The notes beneath the pieces were generated by a model, which searched no databases, had not been told where the DNA came from, and saw only the letters and a program-made list of their open reading frames with translations. The position numbers and the translations under genes are program-made. Positions 24,138 to 33,462 of a stretch of 64,000 nucleotides of DNA are shown here, one piece after another (within the stretch, counting starts at the first letter, position 1; every line of letters begins with the position of its first letter). Source of the DNA: UQRS01 sp050946935 (lineage in GTDB: Bacteria; Bacillota; Clostridia; Oscillospirales; Acutalibacteraceae); NCBI GenBank assembly GCA_050946935.1, contig JBMNVR010000005.1, positions 1-64,000 of the forward strand. The letters are read 5' to 3'.

Positions 24138-24866
24138 ATGGCAACCTATCAGGATATTTTTGAAAGATATGAGAAAAAATACCTGCTGTACGCGGACCAA
24201 TATCGCGCGCTGCGCCCGGCGCTGGAGCCGCACATGCAGCCGGACATATACGGACGGACAACCATCTGCAACATTTATTTTGACACGCCCGATCACCGGA
24301 TCATCCGGCGTTCGCTGGAAAAACCGGTGTATAAGGAAAAACTCAGGCTGCGCAGCTATGGCGTACCGGGGAAGCAGGACCGCGTGTTTATCGAGTTGAA
24401 GAAAAAATACCGGGGTATCGTGTACAAGCGCCGCACCGATATGCGGCTCGCCCAGGCGGAAGATTACCTGTACCGCGGTGGCGCGCCCGGCAACCCGACC
24501 CAAATCACGCGGGAGATCGACTGGTTTCTCCACAGCTATCCCGGAATCAAACCGGCTATGTATCTTTCCTACGATCGGATCGCGCTCGCCGGGCGGGAAA
24601 GCCGCGATCTGCGTGTCACCTTTGACAGCCGGATCCTCTGGCGGGGGGAGGAGCTTTCCCTCTCCTGTGGGCCGTATGGCCGACTGCTCCTGCCGGCCGA
24701 CTGCCATCTGATGGAGGTCAAAATTCCCGGCGCCATGCCGCTTTGGATGGCGCGGCTATTCAGCGAGCTGGAAATTTATCCGGTCTCCTTTTCCAAATAC
24801 GGCGGCGCCTACCGGACGGCACAGAACAAGGTCGACGCCGAAAAGGAGGAAATTCACAGTGCTTAA
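24138..24866 (+). CDS. VTC-domain protein (polyphosphate polymerase-like)
   Basis: 242 residues covering one VTC domain, a tunnel fold known from yeast vacuolar polyphosphate polymerase. It keeps the spaced basic and acidic residues: RYEKKYLL (about 9), YFDTPDHRIIRRSLEKP, YKEKLRLRSYG, VFIELKKKYRG, VYKRR, and at the end LMEVKIPGA and SFSKYGGAY. In Firmicutes such genes sit with DUF4956 and CotH or beta-helix proteins; activity in bacteria is mostly unproven. ATG 24138 is preferred over GTG 24129 because AGAGGTGA lies just before it. It overlaps the next gene by 8 bases. Confidence 0.9.
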   Translation: MATYQDIFERYEKKYLLYADQYRALRPALEPHMQPDIYGRTTICNIYFDTPDHRIIRRSLEKPVYKEKLRLRSYGVPGKQDRVFIELKKKYRGIVYKRRTDMRLAQAEDYLYRGGAPGNPTQITREIDWFLHSYPGIKPAMYLSYDRIALAGRESRDLRVTFDSRILWRGEELSLSCGPYGRLLLPADCHLMEVKIPGAMPLWMARLFSELEIYPVSFSKYGGAYRTAQNKVDAEKEEIHSA

Positions 24867-25551
24867 CACACTATTCGGCAGTATTTTACAAACCACAACT
24901 TCGGGAGAGAGTTTTTCGGTCGGCGGATTTTTGATCTGCCTGCTGGCCTCCCTGCTGCTTGGCGGAGCAATCGCCCTGCTGCACACCTTCCGCAACACCT
25001 GCACCAAAAGCTTTGCCGTCACGCTGGCTTTGCTGCCCGCCATCGTGCAGGTGGTAATCATGTTGGTCAACGGCAACCTCGGCACCGGGGTGGCGGTCAT
25101 GGGTGCCTTCAGCCTGATCCGCTTCCGCTCAGTGCCGGGCAGCGCGAAAGAAATTTGCAGTATCTTTCTTGCCATGGCGGTCGGCCTCGCGACCGGAATG
25201 GGCTACATCGGCATCGCGGTGCTTTTCCTCCTTGTGATGGGGACGGCAAGTCTCCTCTACACGCTGACCCGCTTCGGCGAGCACCCGGTCAGTGAAAAGG
25301 ATTTGAAAATCACGATTCCCGAAGGGCTGGATTACACGAATGTGTTCGACGATCTGTTTGAAGCGTATACCAAAAAAACAGAGCTGATCGAGGTCAAGAC
25401 CACCAACATGGGCAGTCTGTTCAAGCTGCATTACCGCGTGACACTCAAGAACCCTGCGGCGGAAAAGGCCCTGCTCGACGAGCTGCGCTGCCGCAACGGA
25501 AACCTGGAAATCTCCTGTGGCAGGGTCGCTTTCGGGAGGGAGGAGCTTTGA
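24859..25551 (+). CDS. DUF4956 membrane protein
   Basis: 230 residues. Three to four membrane helices (about 20-40, 50-72, 95-130) include the family motif GAFSLIRFRSVPGSAKE (about residue 83), followed by a cytoplasmic domain from about 140. Family members are coded next to VTC-domain proteins, and a shared membrane complex is a reasonable inference. It starts at GTG 24859 with AGGAGGAAA before it, and overlaps both neighbours, so the three genes form a translationally coupled operon. Confidence 0.9.
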   Translation: MLNTLFGSILQTTTSGESFSVGGFLICLLASLLLGGAIALLHTFRNTCTKSFAVTLALLPAIVQVVIMLVNGNLGTGVAVMGAFSLIRFRSVPGSAKEICSIFLAMAVGLATGMGYIGIAVLFLLVMGTASLLYTLTRFGEHPVSEKDLKITIPEGLDYTNVFDDLFEAYTKKTELIEVKTTNMGSLFKLHYRVTLKNPAAEKALLDELRCRNGNLEISCGRVAFGREEL

Positions 25552-27407
25552 TGCTGAATTTCAGAAAATACAACAGATGGGCAGCCGGTATTCTGGCCGG
25601 CTTGCTGTTCTTTTCCCTTTCGGGCTGCAAACCGGGGGAAACGCAAAGTGTCTCCCCCGACGCGGGAACGTCAAGCGCCGAGGCCGAGCAGACATCAAGC
25701 GCCGGGGCCGGCAGCGTAACAGCGGCAGTCGATATTGACAAAAGCTTCACTGACCGCGACCTGGACGCAGGCTATGACGCTGCCTCGGCCTCGCGGATCA
25801 CCTTCAGCGAGGGCGGCGCGGCTCTGTCGGGCACGGGTGCAAAGGCGGACGGCACGGTTGTGACCATTTCCGAGGCGGGCACCTATATTCTCTCCGGAAG
25901 CTGCGCAGACGGACAGGTGGTGGTCGAGGCGGCCGATACCGACAAAGTACAGCTTGTGCTCGACGGATTTTCTCTGACCTGCGCAGACAACGCCGCATTG
26001 TATATTCGGTCGGCGGATAAGGTGTTTCTCACCCTCGCAGGAGAGAGGCAGAACACGCTGGCCGACACCGGCACGGCGTATGCGCAGACCGATGCGGACA
26101 CAACGGTGGACGGCGTGATCTTCAGCAAAGCGGATCTCACGATTAACGGCAGCGGCAGCCTGACGGTTACAGCCGGCTACAAGCACGCCATCGTCTCGAA
26201 AGACGATCTGAGGATCACGGGTGGAATCCTCACGATCACGGCCGCCTACGGCGGTCTGTACGGCAAGGACTGCGTCAAAATCTGCGGCGGGAGCTTCTCG
26301 CTGACGACCGGCGCCGACGGCATCCAATCAAGCAACGCGGAGGACGCCGCCCGCGGCTTTGTATATATCAGCGGGGGAGATTTCAACATTCAGTCGGCCA
26401 CCGATGGCATTCAGGCTGAAACCGTTTTACAAATCGACGGCGGAAGCTTCTCCTTAACGACCGGGGACGGAAGCGCCAACGCCAGCACCACAGCCGGAGG
26501 CGGCTGGGGCAACTGGGGCGGCTGGGGACAGAGCGCCCAAAGCAGCAGCGCCGACTCCTCCAGCGCCAAAGGGTTGAAATCCGCAACGGAAATGGTGCTG
26601 AACGGCGGCAGCTTTGTCATTGACTCCTCTGACGACGGCATCCACACCAACGGCGACCTGACCATCGCGGGGGGAGAACTCACTATCTCCTCGGGTGACG
26701 ACGGCATGCACGCCGACTCGGAGCTTGTTATTCTCGGCGGCAGCATCACCATTACCAAAAGCTATGAAGGGCTGGAGGGCCTGGCCATTACCATCGGCGG
26801 AGGAGAGATTTCGGTCGCCGCCAGTGACGATGGCCTGAACGCAGCCGGCGGCAACGACGCCTCCGCCATAGGAGGGCGCCCGGGGCAGAATACCTTTGCG
26901 GCCGACTCGGACGCCTTTATCAAAATCACCGGCGGACGGCTGACGGTCAACGCCGCCGGAGACGGCGTTGATTCCAACGGCGCGCTGTACATGTCAGGGG
27001 GAGAAGTGTACGTCAGCGGGCCGACCGACAGCGGCAACGGCGCGCTGGACTACGACGGCACGGGAGAAATCACCGGCGGCATCTTTATTGCGGTCGGCAG
27101 CTCAGGCATGGCAATGAACTTTACCTCGGCGGACGGGCAGTGCAGCCTGCTGTACAATTTCTCCGGTTCGCTGAGCGGAGCAGTCTCTCTCCAAAACGCA
27201 GCGGGCGAAACGCTGGCCGCCTTTACGCCACAGAAAAGCTACAGCTCGGTGCTGATCAGCGCACCCGGGATCCAAACGGGCGAAATCTACACCCTCAGCG
27301 CCGGCAGTCAAAGCGTACAGATCACGCCAACCTCCTCCATCTTTTCCAACGGGGGAGGCGTGGGGACCATGGGCGGCGGCATGGGCGGCCCCGGAGGAAT
27401 GCGTTAG
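25551..27407 (+). CDS. Lipoprotein with right-handed beta-helix, Cthe_2159-type carbohydrate-binding domain
   Basis: 618 residues. The lipoprotein signal has its Cys in FFSLSGC (about residue 27). A Ser/Ala-rich linker precedes many parallel-helix coils of the pattern GG-x-hydrophobic-x-hydrophobic-x5-DG (SSDDGIHTNGDLTIAGGELTI, DGLNAAGG, and so on), with a Gly/Trp/Ser-rich insertion at about 315-345. The end is Gly/Met-rich (GGGMGGPGGMR). It resembles the Cthe_2159 family of acidic-polysaccharide-binding proteins. ATG 25551 overlaps the DUF4956 stop by one base (TGATG) and has a GGGAGGGAGG site. Repeated Asp residues suggest calcium binding. Confidence 0.87.
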   Translation: MLNFRKYNRWAAGILAGLLFFSLSGCKPGETQSVSPDAGTSSAEAEQTSSAGAGSVTAAVDIDKSFTDRDLDAGYDAASASRITFSEGGAALSGTGAKADGTVVTISEAGTYILSGSCADGQVVVEAADTDKVQLVLDGFSLTCADNAALYIRSADKVFLTLAGERQNTLADTGTAYAQTDADTTVDGVIFSKADLTINGSGSLTVTAGYKHAIVSKDDLRITGGILTITAAYGGLYGKDCVKICGGSFSLTTGADGIQSSNAEDAARGFVYISGGDFNIQSATDGIQAETVLQIDGGSFSLTTGDGSANASTTAGGGWGNWGGWGQSAQSSSADSSSAKGLKSATEMVLNGGSFVIDSSDDGIHTNGDLTIAGGELTISSGDDGMHADSELVILGGSITITKSYEGLEGLAITIGGGEISVAASDDGLNAAGGNDASAIGGRPGQNTFAADSDAFIKITGGRLTVNAAGDGVDSNGALYMSGGEVYVSGPTDSGNGALDYDGTGEITGGIFIAVGSSGMAMNFTSADGQCSLLYNFSGSLSGAVSLQNAAGETLAAFTPQKSYSSVLISAPGIQTGEIYTLSAGSQSVQITPTSSIFSNGGGVGTMGGGMGGPGGMR

Positions 27408-27488
27408 CTCTTCTGTCGGGAGGAAGCCGGTGCATCTGCGGAGCATGGACATCTGAATATATGCGGCCCTTCTGCATGTATAAATCGC

Positions 27489-27537
27489 CGCAAAAAAACG
27501 CACAGCCCCCGTCGGCAGAAGCCGTCGGGGGCTGTGC
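27489..27537 (-). terminator. Terminator of the yicC-to-thioesterase gene series
   Basis: Minus strand: a stem built from CACAGCCCCC and GGGGGCTGTG, extended by CGGC/GCCG across a mismatch, then CG and T7. It is the first strong terminator seen downstream of the housekeeping series on this strand. Confidence 0.8.
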
Positions 27538-27577
27538 TGTATCCTGTAAACCACAGACGTGCAAGGCGGCGACCCAT

Positions 27578-28012
27578 TTACTCAGCCGTCCGACTGGTCT
27601 CCAGCGCGGCCAGGAACCGCTCATGATACCGCGGGTTGGCTTTTTTCAGGGAAACCGGGCGTCCGTCGGCTGTGATAAAACAATGGCTGCTCTCCCCCGT
27701 CGTGCAGAGGGCGCCGTCCCCCTCCCGCGCGACGGTGTAAGTCAACCGCATCCGCACACCGGTATACTCGACCAGCCGGGGAAAAACGGCCACCCGCTCC
27801 CCAAAATGCACCATGGCCTTGTACTGACAGCCAACCGAAAGCACGGGAATTAAAATTCCGCTCTCCTCCAGCTCTTTGTAAGGCGCGTCCATCTGATCCA
27901 TCAGATCGATGCGCGACTCCTCAAACCAGCGGATATAGTTGGAATGGTGGACAATGCCCATTTTATCAGTTTCATAATACTGAACCGTTCGAATATACGG
28001 TTTTTGCTTCAT
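27578..28012 (-). CDS. Acyl-CoA thioesterase, YbgC/4-hydroxybenzoyl-CoA thioesterase family
   Basis: 144 residues, a single hot-dog fold. The active-site region is YYETDKMGIVHHSNYIRWFEESR (about residues 12-34), whose Asp is the usual catalytic residue, followed by the hot-dog helix. These enzymes hydrolyse short or medium acyl-CoA or acyl-ACP thioesters; the substrate cannot be told. It starts 15 bases after thiN ends and closes the housekeeping series. Confidence 0.9.
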   Translation of the reverse strand: MKQKPYIRTVQYYETDKMGIVHHSNYIRWFEESRIDLMDQMDAPYKELEESGILIPVLSVGCQYKAMVHFGERVAVFPRLVEYTGVRMRLTYTVAREGDGALCTTGESSHCFITADGRPVSLKKANPRYHERFLAALETSRTAE

Positions 28013-28027
28013 GCACTTTTCTTCCTT

Positions 28028-28678
28028 TCAGTCAGCCTGCTCCCGCACCTGGAGGAGCAGAAGCGTCCCCTCCTCCACCCGGACACGGCCGCGGCGGTGC
28101 AGGAGGTGGTTGGATACGCCCACCGGGTTATCAAGGGTGAGGCGGGCGTGGTCGAGCGGGTACTCAAATCCCTCGAGCGTGACCCCCTTTGCCTCGCCCC
28201 CCCACGGGAATATCGAGACATAGCCGCCATCCTCCACAAGATCACAGGCACCGTTTTGCAAAAGACGGGCCGATCCGCAATCATAGAGAAGCAGCCCCCT
28301 CGCCCCGCGGTCGAGCAGAAGCTGCAAAAGCATCAGGTTGGCAAAGCTGTGATCGAACCGACCGCCCATACAGCCGAGCAGCAGAAAATCCGAAAAGCCG
28401 CGAGCCAGTCCCTCCAACAAAGCCGCGTGGGTGTCGGTGACGTCCTTATGGGTCGGGAGGGAAAGCCGCTCGACCGACGGGGCGATCTTCATATCCAGCG
28501 AGTCGTAATCCCCGACGAACAGGTCGGGCGTTATTCCGGCCGCTGCGGCGTATCTATACCCCGAGTCGGCGCAAATCACATAATCCTCCGGTGTGAGAGC
28601 GCAAAGCGTCCGAGCCGGATCAGCCATCTCTCCCCCGCCGATGACGACGCAGCGTTTTTTCACTTTTACAACTCCCAT
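28028..28678 (-). CDS. thiN: Thiamine diphosphokinase
   Basis: 216 residues. The family motifs are VIGGGE near the start, CADSGYRYAAAAGITPDLFVGDYDSL (metal-binding Asp pair), HKDVTDTHAAL, LLGCMGGRFDHSFANLMLL, and the beta-rich end with NPVGVSNHLL. It transfers pyrophosphate from ATP to thiamine, giving thiamine diphosphate. The start overlaps the rsgA stop by 13 bases. In Bacillus, rpe stands between rsgA and thiN; here it is absent. Confidence 0.93.
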   Translation of the reverse strand: MGVVKVKKRCVVIGGGEMADPARTLCALTPEDYVICADSGYRYAAAAGITPDLFVGDYDSLDMKIAPSVERLSLPTHKDVTDTHAALLEGLARGFSDFLLLGCMGGRFDHSFANLMLLQLLLDRGARGLLLYDCGSARLLQNGACDLVEDGGYVSIFPWGGEAKGVTLEGFEYPLDHARLTLDNPVGVSNHLLHRRGRVRVEEGTLLLLQVREQAD

Positions 28679-29559
28679 TCCTTTATGTCCTTGACCTCCT
28701 CATACAGACGCCGGTAGCTCTCGTACCGGCTGGCCGGAATCTCCCCCCGCTCGACGGCGGCGGCGACGGCGCACCCCTTCTCCCCCACATGGGCGCAGGA
28801 GGTGAACCGGCAAGCGCCGAGATACGGTTCGAATTCCCGGAAAGCGAAAGGCAACTCCTCCTTACGCACGACCTCGCTCTTCTCCAAATCGAGGGAGGCA
28901 AAGCCCGGCGTATCGGCGACGTAGCCGCCATTCTCCATCCGGAACAGTTCAACATGGCGGGTGGTGTGCCGTCCACGGCCTAGCTTCTCGCTTACCGCGC
29001 CGGTCGCGAGGGAAAGATTTTCAAACAGCCGGTTGAGCAGGCTGGATTTTCCCACGCCCGAATTGCCGCTGAATACCGAAATCCCCTCGCCAAGCGCGGC
29101 GCGCACCTTCTCCACCCCGTCCCCCGTGAGGCAGGAGACCGAAAAGACCGGGAATCCGGCGGATTTGTAGATTCTCTCCCATTCGGCAAAGTCGCCCTGA
29201 TCGTTTTTATTAAAAATCAGCAGCGGCTCGATGCCCTTGCTTTCAGCGATGGCAATCAGTTTGTCTATTACCAGGCTGCTCGGCGCCGGGTTGCTGTAGG
29301 CCGATACGATAAACAGCCGGGTCACATTGGCAAGCGGCGGCCGTACAAGCCGGTTGCGGCGGGGCAGAATCTCCTCCACCCGGCCGTCAAGTTTCCCCTC
29401 GGTCTCGGCCGTGATGTGGACGGTATCCCCCACCAACGGCTCGCACCCCTGTTTGCGGAAGAGGCCCCGCGCCTTACAGCAGTAAATGCGGCCGCCGGCC
29501 TCTACATAGTAGAAGCCGGCAATCGCTTTAACGAGAATCCCGTTTGTCTCAATCTTCAT
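28666..29559 (-). CDS. rsgA: Ribosome biogenesis GTPase RsgA
   Basis: 297 residues. An N-terminal OB fold is followed by a circularly permuted GTPase with G4 (NKND) before G1 (GNSGVGKSSLLN) and G3 (DTPG). The zinc-binding end has CRFTSCAHVGEKGC, with the Cys/His set complete. RsgA checks maturation of the 30S subunit. It overlaps the kinase gene upstream by 11 bases, which indicates coupled translation. Confidence 0.96.
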   Translation of the reverse strand: MKIETNGILVKAIAGFYYVEAGGRIYCCKARGLFRKQGCEPLVGDTVHITAETEGKLDGRVEEILPRRNRLVRPPLANVTRLFIVSAYSNPAPSSLVIDKLIAIAESKGIEPLLIFNKNDQGDFAEWERIYKSAGFPVFSVSCLTGDGVEKVRAALGEGISVFSGNSGVGKSSLLNRLFENLSLATGAVSEKLGRGRHTTRHVELFRMENGGYVADTPGFASLDLEKSEVVRKEELPFAFREFEPYLGACRFTSCAHVGEKGCAVAAAVERGEIPASRYESYRRLYEEVKDIKEWEL

Positions 29560-31531
29560 TTCCGCTCCCCGAATTGCTGCTCGCCTTGGGGTAGTTATAG
29601 GTTTTGGTTAAAGTGGTCTGCCCCGTGGCATAGTCGATCGAATACTCCAGATACCGGTCGTTGTTCAGCCGGATCTGCGCCGTCGCCGTGCCGCTTCCGG
29701 CCGGAATTTTAAAGGTATAGCTACTCCGCACGGTGGTATCCAGTTTATTGCTGGAGGAAATCTGCTCCCCGTCGACCCATACCGAGACAATGCAGTCTCC
29801 GCTCGACTCGTAATCGGCCGGCAGCGGCACGGTCAGCGAGACGTCGGACGCCGCCTGGCTGGAAGAAGGCGTCTTGCCCGAACTGATGGTGATATCCACC
29901 GTCGAGCCTTTGGATACCTGGGAATTTTTCTTGGCGTCGGGCGACTGGGAAATAACGATGTTTTCAGGCGAGGTGCTGTCCACTGTCGAAATGGTGCCAA
30001 CCTTCAGTCCCTTTTCAAGGATGAGCGCCTTGGCGTCGTCCAAATATTTTCCAACCACGTTGGGCAAATCAACATACACGGTCGGGGATCCGCTGCTGAC
30101 ATAAATCGTAATCTCCGACCCGGAGGGCACGCTGTCCCCCCGCACCGGATAGGTTTTGACCACGCTGCCGATGGCGATGTCCTCATCCTGAATCTCGGCT
30201 TGGGTCACCTTAAACCCTTCGTTTTTCAAAGTGGCAATCGCGGTGGTCGAATCCATGCCGTAAACATCGGGCACGGTCACCGTTTTCTTGCCTGTGCTGA
30301 CCTTGACCGTAATGGTACGGGTCGATTTGATCGATTTCCCTGCGACCGGATCCTGCTGGAAAACCTGACCATAGTCATATTCGTCGTTCGCCTCCCACGA
30401 GACGATGCTGATGGTGTAATCGGCGTATTTTTCACTTGTCAGCTCCTCATAATTTACGCCGAGCAGATTCGGGCAAACCACGTCGCTGCCGCTCGAACCG
30501 AACAGCTTCGGCACGAAGAAAATCGCCAGTCCGGCCAGGCAGAGAATAACCGCGACCGTAATTCCGGCCAGCACCGGCACGATCGAAGATTTCCGCCTCG
30601 GCTCTTCATATTCCTCCTCATCCACGGGCTCGTCGGCATTACCGGTCGAGACGTACCGGGTCGGGGAGGAATCGACGAAATAATTATAATTGAAAGTGAT
30701 CGAAGGATCACGTTTAAATTCCTCCAGATCACGGAGCATCTCGGCCGCCATCTGATAGCGGCGGGCAGGATCCTTCTGCATGGCGTGCATGGTAATCTGC
30801 TCCAGCCCGATCGGAATGGATCCGTTGATCTCCCGCGGGAGGCGCGGCTCGGTCTGCAACTGCATAATCGCGACCGACACGGCGCTCTCGGCCTGGAAAG
30901 GAAGCTGGCCGGTCAGCATCTCATACAGCATGACGCCGACCGAGTACATGTCGGCCTTTTCATCGGTTGGCTCGCCTCTGGCCTGTTCCGGGCTGATGTA
31001 GTGCACCGAGCCGATGGCCTTATCGGTCATGGTTTTGTGCTCGCTACGGGCAAAGCGGGCGATACCGAAGTCGGTCACCTTGATGGTGCCATCCTTGCAG
31101 AGCATGATGTTCTGCGGCTTGATATCGCGGTGGACGATCCCCTTGTCATGGGCGTGCTGCAAGCCCTTCAGAATCTGGATTGTGAAGTGAATAGCCTCCT
31201 TCCAGGAGAGGGAGCCCTGCTGCTCGATATATTCCTTGAGCGTGATGCCGTCAATATACTCCATCACAATATACTGGAGCATGTCGCCGAAGCTGACGTC
31301 GTACACCTTGACGATGTTCGGGTGGGAGAGGACGGCGATCGCCTTGGATTCGTTCTGAAACCGGCGGAGAAAATCCTCGTTCTTACCGAACTCTTCCTTT
31401 AAAATTTTAACCGCGACAATGCGATCCTCAATATTGTCATAGGCCTTGTACACCACGGCCATGCCGCCGACGCCGATAATCTCCTGCAATTCATAGCGGC
31501 CGTCCAGGCGCTTTCCTGCCAAATTATCCAT
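29549..31531 (-). CDS. prkC: PASTA-domain Ser/Thr protein kinase (PrkC/Stk1)
   Basis: 660 residues. The cytoplasmic kinase (about 1-275) has IGVGGMAVVYKA, VAVKILKEE, HRDIKPQN and TDFGIARF, all catalytic residues present. One membrane helix (about 325-345) leads to three extracellular PASTA domains (about 355-560) and a beta-rich tail. PASTA domains bind muropeptide or lipid II, so the kinase couples cell-wall state (and, in spores, germination) to growth. ATG 31531 fits the family start (DNLAGKRLDGRYEL); a GTG at 31555 is possible. Its phosphatase is the next gene upstream. Confidence 0.96.
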   Translation of the reverse strand: MDNLAGKRLDGRYELQEIIGVGGMAVVYKAYDNIEDRIVAVKILKEEFGKNEDFLRRFQNESKAIAVLSHPNIVKVYDVSFGDMLQYIVMEYIDGITLKEYIEQQGSLSWKEAIHFTIQILKGLQHAHDKGIVHRDIKPQNIMLCKDGTIKVTDFGIARFARSEHKTMTDKAIGSVHYISPEQARGEPTDEKADMYSVGVMLYEMLTGQLPFQAESAVSVAIMQLQTEPRLPREINGSIPIGLEQITMHAMQKDPARRYQMAAEMLRDLEEFKRDPSITFNYNYFVDSSPTRYVSTGNADEPVDEEEYEEPRRKSSIVPVLAGITVAVILCLAGLAIFFVPKLFGSSGSDVVCPNLLGVNYEELTSEKYADYTISIVSWEANDEYDYGQVFQQDPVAGKSIKSTRTITVKVSTGKKTVTVPDVYGMDSTTAIATLKNEGFKVTQAEIQDEDIAIGSVVKTYPVRGDSVPSGSEITIYVSSGSPTVYVDLPNVVGKYLDDAKALILEKGLKVGTISTVDSTSPENIVISQSPDAKKNSQVSKGSTVDITISSGKTPSSSQAASDVSLTVPLPADYESSGDCIVSVWVDGEQISSSNKLDTTVRSSYTFKIPAGSGTATAQIRLNNDRYLEYSIDYATGQTTLTKTYNYPKASSNSGSGNED

Positions 31532-31595
31532 ATCTCTCATCCATTCTGCCGCCACGCGGCCAAAATTTTATATTCGAAACCAAAAGGGATATTTC

Positions 31596-32324
31596 TCAAT
31601 CAGAAATCACCACAACCGTGATGTTGTCCCCGCCGCCGTTTTGATTGGCGCGTTCAATCAGTTTTTCGGGATATTCATAAAAACCGTATTGCTGCAAAAC
31701 CTCTAAAATTACGGGCGGCTCGATATAATTGGTCAGGCCGTCGGTACAAATCAGCAACCGCTGCCCTTGTGCAAGGCCAACCTCATTATAATCAATTTCG
31801 ATAGATTCTTCAACACCCAGCGCGCGGGTAATAATATTTTTGCGTGGGTGCAGCTTGGCTTCGTCCGGGGAGAGGCTGCCGTCCTCAATCATCGACTGCA
31901 CGATCGAGTGATCCCTGGTGATTTGATCCATCCCGGTATCGCTGACGATATAGGCCCGGCTGTCCCCGGCGTGGACGACGTGTACCAGCCCGTGTGAAAC
32001 GACCGCCGCGACGACCGTTGTTCCCATACCCGACAGCGATTCGACCGATTTTGCCATATCGAACACGCTGACATTTGCGGCGTAGACCGCCGATTGCAGC
32101 ATGGTGCGGATGGAGTTGGAGCTCATCCCCTCCCGATAGGTAGAAGAGATCATCTCCGAAATCATCTTGACCGCCGTGGCGCTGGCAATGTTGCCTCCGT
32201 TGGCGCCCCCCATCCCGTCACAGACCACCGCCCAGGCCACTCCGCCGGGCATTTCCCCCGCCGCATAGGAGTCCTGGTTGGACTGCCGGACAAGACCGAC
32301 GTCGGTCTTGCTTACGATTTTCAT
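31596..32324 (-). CDS. prpC: PP2C-type protein phosphatase, partner of PrkC
   Basis: 242 residues with the metal-binding motifs of the PPM family: VCDGMGGANGG (about 36), HAGDSRAYIV (about 118), RDHS, and NGGGDNITVVVI at the end. It removes phosphate from PrkC and its targets. The prpC-prkC order is as in other Firmicutes, with a 64-base gap. Confidence 0.95.
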   Translation of the reverse strand: MKIVSKTDVGLVRQSNQDSYAAGEMPGGVAWAVVCDGMGGANGGNIASATAVKMISEMISSTYREGMSSNSIRTMLQSAVYAANVSVFDMAKSVESLSGMGTTVVAAVVSHGLVHVVHAGDSRAYIVSDTGMDQITRDHSIVQSMIEDGSLSPDEAKLHPRKNIITRALGVEESIEIDYNEVGLAQGQRLLICTDGLTNYIEPPVILEVLQQYGFYEYPEKLIERANQNGGGDNITVVVISD

Positions 32325-32366
32325 TTGAAAGCCTCCTTTTCACTGGAAAAAGTCAGAAGAAGCAGA

Positions 32367-33440
32367 TTATTGCAAAATTGGCTGCTGTATCCCGTCCTCC
32401 GGCGTCTTGTCAGAGGATGTATATTTCCTCCGCAGTTGCCCGCAGGAAGCGTCGATGTCCGCCCCCAGCGTGCGTCTGACGGTTGTATTGATTCCCAAAG
32501 CATTCAGCAGAGCCGAAAAATGCTCCACCCGCCGTGCGTCCGGACGCTTGTAGCCGTTCTCCTTCACCGGGTTGGCCGGAATCAGGTTGACATGGCAGAG
32601 CATCCCCCGCAGACGGTCGGCCAGCTCCCTGGCGCAGGCGTCACTGTCGTTGACCCCCTCGATCATGGCGTATTCAAAGGAGATCCGCCGGCCGCAGGCG
32701 TCGATATAGTCCCGGCAAGCCCGCAGCAGCTCCTCCACCCCCCAGCGGCGGTTGACCGCCATGATGCGGCTGCGTATTTCGTCATTCGGCGCGTGGAGAG
32801 AGATCGAGAGGGTAACCGGTTTTTTCTCCTCTGCCAGGCGGTAGATGCCCGGCACAACGCCGCTGGTCGATAAAGAGATATGCCGCAGCCCGATATTCAT
32901 ACCCTGCGGATGGGAGACAAGATCGAGAAACCGGATGGTGTTGTCGTAGTTGTCCAGCGGCTCCCCCATGCCCATGAGCACGATGTTGGAGACCCGCACC
33001 CCATTGTCCAGTCCGGCCGTTTGTACCTGACTCAGCATCTCCGACGCGGTGAGACTGCGGCAAAGCCCGTCCAGCCCCGAGGCGCAGAAGCTGCAGCCCA
33101 TCCGGCAGCCCACCTGGGTCGAGATGCAAACCGAATAACCGTGTTTATACTTCATCAGCACCGATTCAACACATTCCCCGTCATGCAGGCGGTAGAGATA
33201 TTTTCTGGTCTCATCCAGATGAGATTCGAATTTTCGCACAATTTCGACATTCGCTATGTAAAACCGCTCCTCGAGCGTTTTGCGCAGCGGCTTCGGAAGA
33301 TTGGTCATCTCTCCAAAACTGCGCGCGCCCGACGAAAGCCAGGTAAAAATCTGCCCGGCGCGGTACCCCGGCTGAGAGAGGGCGGCAAGCACTTCTTTCA
33401 GTTCTTCGGGTGTCATGGATTTGATATCCGCTTTCGGCAC
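32367..33440 (-). CDS. rlmN: 23S rRNA (adenine-2503 C2) methyltransferase RlmN
   Basis: 357 residues. The radical SAM cluster is the CX3CX2C in GCRMGCSFCASG (about residue 100). GMGEPLDNYD and SLHAPND follow, with the second catalytic Cys in DASCGQL near the end. It methylates A2503 of 23S rRNA and A37 of some tRNAs. GTG 33440 is chosen because AGAGGTGA precedes it by the right distance and because it gives the family start (ADIKSMTPEEL). Reading from 33506 would overlap rsmB by 44 bases. Confidence 0.94.
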   Translation of the reverse strand: MPKADIKSMTPEELKEVLAALSQPGYRAGQIFTWLSSGARSFGEMTNLPKPLRKTLEERFYIANVEIVRKFESHLDETRKYLYRLHDGECVESVLMKYKHGYSVCISTQVGCRMGCSFCASGLDGLCRSLTASEMLSQVQTAGLDNGVRVSNIVLMGMGEPLDNYDNTIRFLDLVSHPQGMNIGLRHISLSTSGVVPGIYRLAEEKKPVTLSISLHAPNDEIRSRIMAVNRRWGVEELLRACRDYIDACGRRISFEYAMIEGVNDSDACARELADRLRGMLCHVNLIPANPVKENGYKRPDARRVEHFSALLNALGINTTVRRTLGADIDASCGQLRRKYTSSDKTPEDGIQQPILQ

Positions 33441-33462
33441 AGGTTTCACCTCTTCCTTGTCT

